A DNA stretch of 9,422 nucleotides. Origin: Mycobacterium sp. (lineage in GTDB: Bacteria; Actinomycetota; Actinomycetes; Mycobacteriales; Mycobacteriaceae). Made by a program: the position numbers and the translations under genes. Below are positions 5,604-9,422 of this stretch, in pieces. A model generated the notes under the pieces. The model saw nothing but the letters and a program-made list of their open reading frames with translations, was not told the DNA's origin and made no database searches. Numbering within the stretch: the stretch's first letter is position 1; each line of letters starts with the position of its first letter. Location of the stretch: positions 1-9,422 of the forward strand of contig JAFAQO010000221.1 in the NCBI GenBank assembly GCA_019246375.1, in the 5' to 3' direction.

Positions 5604-6283
5604 TGCCGGGTCCACTGACCCGCAGCCAAGTGGCGGCTCTGGTCGACCACACTCTGCTCAAACCCGAGGCGACCGCCGATGACGCGGCCGCCGTGGTTGC
5701 CGAAGCCGCCGAACTCGGGGTTTATGCGGTGTGCGTCTCGCCGTCAATGGTGCCGATTGCGGCGCAGGTAGCCACCGCCGACCTACGGATCGCGGCGGTG
5801 GCGGGTTTCCCATCGGGTAAGCACCTGCCCGCGGTCAAGGCGCACGAAGCGGCAGACGCCGTCGCGTCCGGCGCCAGCGAGATCGACATGGTCATCGACA
5901 TCGGCGCCGCGCTCGCCGGTGACCTCGACGCCGTCCGGTCCGACGTCGCTGCCGTGCGCGCCGCGATACCCACGGCGGTGCTCAAGGTGATCGTGGAATC
6001 GGCGGTGTTGCTGTCCCTGGGCGGCGAGCACACCCTGGCGGGCGTGTGCCTCGCCGCCGAGGACGGCGGGGCGGACTTCGTTAAGACCTCGACGGGGTTT
6101 CATGCCGCCGGCGGGGCGTCGGTGCGCGCCGTCGCGCGGATGGCCGAGACGGTCGGCGGACGGCTCGGAGTGAAGGCCAGCGGCGGCATCCGCACCGCCG
6201 CCGACGCGCTCGTCATGCTCGACGCGGGCGCCACCCGGCTCGGGCTGTCCGGCACCCGCGCCGTGCTTGAGGGGCTAGGCTGA
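5603..6283 (+). CDS. deoC: Deoxyribose-phosphate aldolase
   Basis: Cytoplasmic class I aldolase that splits 2-deoxy-D-ribose 5-phosphate into acetaldehyde and glyceraldehyde 3-phosphate, the last step of deoxynucleoside salvage. It has 226 aa, the normal bacterial length. Key residues are in place: Lys161 in DFVKTSTGF is the Schiff-base lysine, Lys191 in VKASGGIRT is the second active-site lysine, and Asp95 in EIDMVIDIG is the proton-relay Asp. KVIVES (128-133) and VDHTLLKP (14-21) are further conserved blocks. The ATG at 5603 overlaps the preceding TGA in TGATG. It ends the plus-strand unit DUF2516-DUF2599-deoC and faces the minus-strand DUF2993 genes 50 bases away. No other nucleoside catabolism gene is in the window. 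Confidence 0.96.
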   Translation: MPGPLTRSQVAALVDHTLLKPEATADDAAAVVAEAAELGVYAVCVSPSMVPIAAQVATADLRIAAVAGFPSGKHLPAVKAHEAADAVASGASEIDMVIDIGAALAGDLDAVRSDVAAVRAAIPTAVLKVIVESAVLLSLGGEHTLAGVCLAAEDGGADFVKTSTGFHAAGGASVRAVARMAETVGGRLGVKASGGIRTAADALVMLDAGATRLGLSGTRAVLEGLG

Positions 6284-6294
6284 GCCCAATTGTC

Positions 6295-6328
6295 CGGCTC
6301 CCCCGCGGCCCGCATCGTCGCCGAGCCG
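6295..6328 (+). terminator. Weak stem-loop between convergent genes; holds intergenic repeat copy 2
   Basis: CGGCTC (6295-6300) and GAGCCG (6323-6328) can pair around a 22-base loop in the 50-base gap between deoC and the DUF2993 gene. A bidirectional terminator is expected here, but the stem is short and no T-run follows. The region 6307-6326 matches 2172-2191 at 19 of 20 bases. Confidence 0.35.
6307..6326. repeat. Intergenic repeat, copy 2
   Basis: GGCCCGCATCGTCG followed by CCGAGC differs from copy 1 by one base. GGCTC precedes it here by six bases and in copy 1 by one base. Short inverted ends (GGCTC and GAGCC) flank this copy. Confidence 0.5.
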
Positions 6329-6333
6329 AGAAC

Positions 6334-7413
6334 TCAGAGCCCGCTGAAGCAGTCCTGACCGGTCTGCGGCTGTGACGAGGACGCCGGGATGGTGGCGTTG
6401 GTGGTCGAGAAGGTGGCCTCAACCCCGGTATCGGTGACCTTCACGCTGTCGGCGTGAATACCCAGCGGATAGTTCTTGGTCGCTTGCGAGGTGAGGTTGT
6501 CCAGGTTCTTTTGCACCGTATCGGTCGACAGCTTGGAGCCAAACGCGCTCAGGTTGACCACCTGCAGCGACAGGCCGTTGTCGACGATCAGCGGCTTGAC
6601 CGTCGCGCTGTCCAGCAGGCCGTTGAGTTGGACAGTGCCGTCACTGGGTGACGTGGTGACTTTGCTGGTCACCAAACTGCCCAGCACCGGGATGGCGCCT
6701 TGGACCGACTGCTTGATGCCGTCGGACGACCAGGTGATGGTGCCGTTCAGCGACCCGATCGTGCCCTTAGAGTTGTTGCCGTTGTTCAACCGCACGTCCT
6801 GGATAGTGAGGTTGACCTTCATCCCCTTGGCACTGCGGACCTGGTTCCCCGCGGTCTCTACGTCGATCCTCTGGTAGTGGCTGGTGATGTACTGCCACAG
6901 AACCGGCGGCATCCCGGCGAACGACACCTTGGCGCTGTCTTGCACCTCGCACTCGACCGCATTGGCCACCTTGCTGTTGGCGAAGTGGCGGGCATACAGC
7001 TCCGCGCCGATCGGGCCGGCGAGCAGGAGCAACAGCGCGATGACGACGACCAGACCGACTGACGTGGGATTGCGGAAGAAGCGGCGTCGGCTTTGTCCCG
7101 GCCTGTCCTTCGGCGGCGGTGGCGGAGGAGTGGACAGCCGCGTCGTGGCCTGCTCGTACCTCGGCGGCGGCCCGGGCTGACGCGGCTGCGGGCCGGGCGG
7201 ACGACCCGGCTGGTACGGCTGTGGATTCGGTGGCGGGCCGGACGGCCGGTTCGGTGGTGGCGGTGGTGGGTACCGGCGGCCGCCCTGAGGGAACTGGCGG
7301 GTCGGCGATTCCGATGGAGGTGGGCCGGGCCGGGGCTGTGGGGGGCCCGCCGGCCGGTTGGGGGGAGCCCATTCCGGCTGGTCGCCGCGTGAGGGCCCTT
7401 GTGGAGTCGTCAC
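6334..7413 (-). CDS. Pro-rich single-pass DUF2993 envelope protein, paralogue A (Rv0479c-like)
   Basis: Predicted inner-membrane protein of 359 aa with an exported domain. Residues 1-109 are a disordered cytoplasmic Pro/Gly/Gln/Arg region with about 43 Pro. After a basic stop (QSRRRFFRN) comes one membrane helix (about 118-138). The rest is a DUF2993 domain beginning IGAELYARH and ending near YPLGIHADSVKVTDTGVEAT. Family member LmeA (Rv0817c), as I recall, binds lipid and acts in lipomannan elongation, so lipid handling outside the membrane is plausible but unproven. Cys155 and Cys355 bracket the domain and are kept in the paralogue. Two GTG codons are adjacent (7416 and 7413). The second is chosen because it aligns with the paralogue start in both protein and upstream spacing. 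It follows paralogue B by 69 bases and is probably in the same operon. Confidence 0.85.
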   Translation of the reverse strand: MTTPQGPSRGDQPEWAPPNRPAGPPQPRPGPPPSESPTRQFPQGGRRYPPPPPPNRPSGPPPNPQPYQPGRPPGPQPRQPGPPPRYEQATTRLSTPPPPPPKDRPGQSRRRFFRNPTSVGLVVVIALLLLLAGPIGAELYARHFANSKVANAVECEVQDSAKVSFAGMPPVLWQYITSHYQRIDVETAGNQVRSAKGMKVNLTIQDVRLNNGNNSKGTIGSLNGTITWSSDGIKQSVQGAIPVLGSLVTSKVTTSPSDGTVQLNGLLDSATVKPLIVDNGLSLQVVNLSAFGSKLSTDTVQKNLDNLTSQATKNYPLGIHADSVKVTDTGVEATFSTTNATIPASSSQPQTGQDCFSGL

Positions 7414-7419
7414 CACCGT

Positions 7420-7433
7420 GATTGTGCCTTACC
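7420..7433 (-). promoter_or_regulatory. Duplicated 14-base leader upstream of paralogue A
   Basis: GGTAAGGCACAATC on the minus strand matches GATAAGGCAGAATC before paralogue B at 12 of 14 bases, and both end exactly six bases before the aligned GTG starts. AAGG inside it could be a distant ribosome binding site (13 bases), or CACAAT could act as a -10 for a leaderless message (seven bases from the start). Confidence 0.45.
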
Positions 7434-7482
7434 ACGCTGAAGGCAGTCGAAGCGGTCTACCGGCTCGCGGGTTTTCTTCTCG

Positions 7483-8496
7483 CTACAGGTGGCCGAAACA
7501 GGGGTCCGTCTGGTCGGCGGGAATCGAGGCGTTACGGGTCGAAAAATGGCCCGTCACACCGCTATCCGTCACTTGCACGCTGTCCGCGTGGATGCCCAGC
7601 GGAAATTGCTTGGTCAGCTTCCCAGTAAACGCGTCCAGAGTCGATTGCACGGTTTCCCTCGGCAGCGTAAATCCCATCCCGGTGAAACTGACGACTTGCA
7701 GCGACAGCCCGCCGTCCGCAACCTGCGGCTTCACCGCGATGTTGTCCAGTGCGCCCTTCAATTGGACGGTGCCGTCGCTGGGATTGGTGGTGACGCTGCT
7801 GGTGATGAACGCGCCCATCATCGGAACCGCGTCTTGCACGGTCTGTTTGATGCCATCGGACGTCCAGGTGAGGGTGGCGTCCAATGCGCCGATCGTGCCC
7901 TTAGAGTTGGCGTTGCCGTGCAAGTTCACGTCACGGATGTCGATGTCGGCCTTCATCCCCTTGGCGCTGCGGAGCTGGTTACCGGCGGTCTGGATGGAGA
8001 TGTTGGTGTAGTCGCCGTTGATGTGCTGCCACAAAAACGGCGGCATCGCCCCAAAGGAGACGCTGGCGCTGTCTTTGGCCTCGCACTCCACTGCCGCGGC
8101 CACCTTGCCCTCGGCGACGTGCCGGGCGTACAGCTCGGCGCCGATCAGCGCCGCGACGACCAGGGACACCACGATGACGAAAACGAGCAAGATGGATACC
8201 GGGTCGCGAAGGAAACGACGTTTGGTTTTCACCGGTGGGTACGGCTCTCTGGGCGGCAGCTGCTCGGTGGGCGGTGCAGGCGCCTGGTCCTGCGGGTTCA
8301 GTGGATAGCCCGGCTGCTGTGACGGGTACGGCGCAGGCGGTGGTTGGTGCGCACTGGTGTCCGCAACATCGGCGGGACGCATCCGCCCGGTCGGTGACTC
8401 GGACGGCGCCTGGGGCGGTGCGGACGAAACTCCGTTGCCGGGGCGGGACCAGACGGTCGGGTCATCGCCGCGGGTGGGTCCGTGCGGATCAGTCAC
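7483..8496 (-). CDS. Pro-rich single-pass DUF2993 envelope protein, paralogue B
   Basis: Second copy of the DUF2993 architecture, 337 aa from a GTG at 8496. The cytoplasmic N-terminal region (1-95) is moderately Pro-rich and shares only its opening (TDPHGPTRGDDP against TTPQGPSRGDQP) with paralogue A. A basic stretch (KTKRRFLRD) precedes the membrane helix (about 100-120). From IGAELYARH to the end, my hand alignment gives about 134 identities in some 225 positions, or 60%. Identical blocks include GNQLRSAKGMK (one change), SDGIKQ, PSDGTVQL, GLSLQVV and PLGIHADSV. Cys138 and Cys333 correspond to the Cys pair of paralogue A. It starts 18 bases after the nitrilase stop, so these genes form one unit. 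I cannot tell from this window which copy is ancestral. I remember a single DUF2993 gene at this place in M. tuberculosis. Confidence 0.85.
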   Translation of the reverse strand: MTDPHGPTRGDDPTVWSRPGNGVSSAPPQAPSESPTGRMRPADVADTSAHQPPPAPYPSQQPGYPLNPQDQAPAPPTEQLPPREPYPPVKTKRRFLRDPVSILLVFVIVVSLVVAALIGAELYARHVAEGKVAAAVECEAKDSASVSFGAMPPFLWQHINGDYTNISIQTAGNQLRSAKGMKADIDIRDVNLHGNANSKGTIGALDATLTWTSDGIKQTVQDAVPMMGAFITSSVTTNPSDGTVQLKGALDNIAVKPQVADGGLSLQVVSFTGMGFTLPRETVQSTLDAFTGKLTKQFPLGIHADSVQVTDSGVTGHFSTRNASIPADQTDPCFGHL

Positions 8497-8502
8497 CTGC
8501 GC

Positions 8503-8516
8503 GATTCTGCCTTATC
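8503..8516 (-). promoter_or_regulatory. Duplicated 14-base leader upstream of paralogue B
   Basis: GATAAGGCAGAATC begins inside the nitrilase stop codon (TGA, followed in frame by TAA) and ends six bases before the GTG at 8496. It is the counterpart of 7420-7433. Its location fits translational coupling with the nitrilase gene as well as an internal promoter. Confidence 0.45.
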
Positions 8517-9321
8517 AAACCTCGGCGAACTTCGAGTGGTTCCGCAACACCGCGATCGTGTCGCGGGCCGAGCGGACTTTGTCCAGCTCGATGTCGGCGA
8601 CCAGCAGCTGCGGCTTCGGACCCGCTGCCGCGACCACTTCCCCGAACGGTGAAACCACCAGACTGCCGCCCACCCCGGTCGGCGCGGTCGAGGACAGCGC
8701 GCCGCCGGGGTCGGCCTGCCCGGCCGCGGCGACATAGCTGGTCGAGTCCAGCGCCCGGGCCCGCGCCAGCAACGTCCACTGTTCGAGCTTGCCGCGGCCC
8801 GAGCCCCAAGAGGCGCTCACCGTGATCAGCTGGGCACCGCGGCGCGCCAATTCGGTGTAAAGCTCAGGGAAGCGGATGTCGTAGCAGGTGGTCAACCCCA
8901 CTCCGACACCGTCGACCATGATCACCACCGGCTCGTGTCCCGGCGCGACCGTGCGCGACTCGGTGAAACCGAACGCGTCGTACATATGGATCTTGTGGTA
9001 GTGGGTATCGAGCCGATCGGGCGTAGCGGGGCCCACGGCGAGCAGCGTGTTGGTGACCCGCCCGTCGTCGGCCGGGGTGAACATTCCGGCGATCACGGTG
9101 ATGCCGACCTCAGTCGCGATCCGGCGGATCCCATCTGCCCACGGCCCGTCGATCGGCTCAGCGATCGGTGCAAGCGGGACACCGAACCGGCACATGGTGG
9201 CTTCCGGGAATACCACCAGCTGCGCGCCGGCTTCGGCAGCCCGACCGCTGTACTCGCGCACTAGCTGCAAGTTCGCCGCCGGATCGGTGCCGCTGAGGAT
9301 CTGCGCCAACGCAATCCGCAT
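8515..9321 (-). CDS. Nitrilase-superfamily carbon-nitrogen hydrolase (Rv0480c-like)
   Basis: Predicted cytoplasmic amidase of the Nit/omega-amidase type, 268 aa, a full-length domain. The catalytic triad is visible: Glu40 in VVFPEAT, Lys110 in HYHKIHMYD and Cys146 in GLTTCYDIRFPELY. A second conserved Glu is expected near 120 and GFTES (118-122) supplies it. VAAAGQADPGG and GGSLVVSPFGEVV match the later conserved strands. The substrate cannot be read from the sequence; relatives hydrolyse small amides such as deaminated glutathione or ketoglutaramate. The ATG at 9321 has no ribosome binding site, but TAGGCT seven bases upstream suggests a leaderless start. It leads the operon with the two DUF2993 genes. 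The meaning of this pairing is unknown. Confidence 0.9.
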   Translation of the reverse strand: MRIALAQILSGTDPAANLQLVREYSGRAAEAGAQLVVFPEATMCRFGVPLAPIAEPIDGPWADGIRRIATEVGITVIAGMFTPADDGRVTNTLLAVGPATPDRLDTHYHKIHMYDAFGFTESRTVAPGHEPVVIMVDGVGVGLTTCYDIRFPELYTELARRGAQLITVSASWGSGRGKLEQWTLLARARALDSTSYVAAAGQADPGGALSSTAPTGVGGSLVVSPFGEVVAAAGPKPQLLVADIELDKVRSARDTIAVLRNHSKFAEV

Positions 9322-9328
9322 GAGCGAC

Positions 9329-9334
9329 AGCCTA
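9329..9334 (-). promoter_or_regulatory. Candidate -10 for a leaderless nitrilase transcript
   Basis: TAGGCT (minus strand) fits TANNNT and is seven bases from the ATG at 9321. No -35 match is seen. It lies in the 51-base gap after the DUF2505 gene, so the operon could also be read from upstream. Confidence 0.4.
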
Positions 9335-9372
9335 GGGCGTGCGCGGCCGCTCCGGCGTGACGCTCGGCGCGC

Positions 9373-9422
9373 TCAGGAGTTCTCGACGATCCACATCGTG
9401 GTGAACCGCTGTTCGGCGATCA
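9373..9422 (-). CDS. C-terminal fragment of a DUF2505 protein (Rv0481c-like)
   Basis: The last 15 codons of a gene entering from the right edge: IAEQRFTTMWIVENS then TGA. An xAExRFTxxWL-like ending is what I expect of DUF2505 proteins, which belong to the START/Bet v1-like fold, and Rv0481c occupies this place in M. tuberculosis. The fragment is too short for certainty. If real, it lies 51 bases upstream of the nitrilase gene on the same strand. Confidence 0.6.
   Translation of the reverse strand, partial: IAEQRFTTMWIVENS

Noticed and set aside
6767..7435. 222-residue minus-strand frame overlapping paralogue A
   Set aside because: Frame-shifted reading of the Pro-rich region, without hydrophobic segment or domain. 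Paralogue A is supported by its relation to paralogue B.
7489..8322. 277-residue plus-strand frame opposite DUF2993 paralogue B
   Set aside because: It is a shadow: a similar but shorter antisense frame is seen opposite paralogue A, and the minus-strand proteins align with each other as real homologues.
1..9422. CRISPR array, insertion sequence, prophage, toxin-antitoxin pair, tRNA or rRNA
   Set aside because: I found no spaced direct repeats, transposase or integrase motifs, or cloverleaf patterns. The window reads as conserved chromosomal backbone.

Overview
The window looks like a chromosomal segment from a mycobacterium, probably a non-tuberculous species. It is GC-rich with many GTG starts. 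It carries the gene order known around Rv0470c-Rv0481c of M. tuberculosis: mycolic-acid methyltransferase, TetR regulator, DUF445 protein, XRE regulator, hbhA, DUF2516 protein, DUF2599 secreted protein, deoC, DUF2993 protein, nitrilase-family amidohydrolase, DUF2505 protein. HBHA is diagnostic because its whole N-terminal coiled coil and Lys/Ala/Pro tail are recognisable. Gene names come from remembered family sequences, not from a search.

Left block (1-1977, all minus strand): a MadR-like TetR regulator reads into a UbiA-family prenyltransferase and then into the start of a cyclopropane/mycolic-acid methyltransferase that runs off the left edge. From memory, the UbiA gene is not present at this spot in M. 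tuberculosis. It may make this a small envelope-lipid operon. A divergent region (1978-2216) separates the TetR gene from a plus-strand DUF445 membrane protein. It holds an 11-bp palindrome that could be the TetR operator and a GC-rich fold-back repeat.

Middle block (2217-6283, all plus strand): DUF445 membrane protein; a small XRE regulator with its own promoter and a possible self-operator; hbhA with a good ribosome binding site and a strong hairpin terminator behind it; then a tight three-gene unit of DUF2516 membrane protein (apparently leaderless), DUF2599 exported protein and deoC. The last two overlap by one base.

Right block (6334-9422, all minus strand, convergent with deoC): the tail of a DUF2505 protein, a nitrilase-superfamily amidohydrolase, and two tandem paralogues of a Pro-rich, single-pass DUF2993 envelope protein. 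The two are about 60% identical over the exported domain and share the same 14-base leader just upstream of their starts. The duplication and the inserted UbiA gene are the main departures from the familiar locus. I saw no tRNA or rRNA gene, CRISPR array, insertion sequence or phage gene. No wholly new system is evident. The most informative signals are the duplicated DUF2993 genes, the UbiA insertion, the candidate operators, and a short repeat shared by two intergenic regions.
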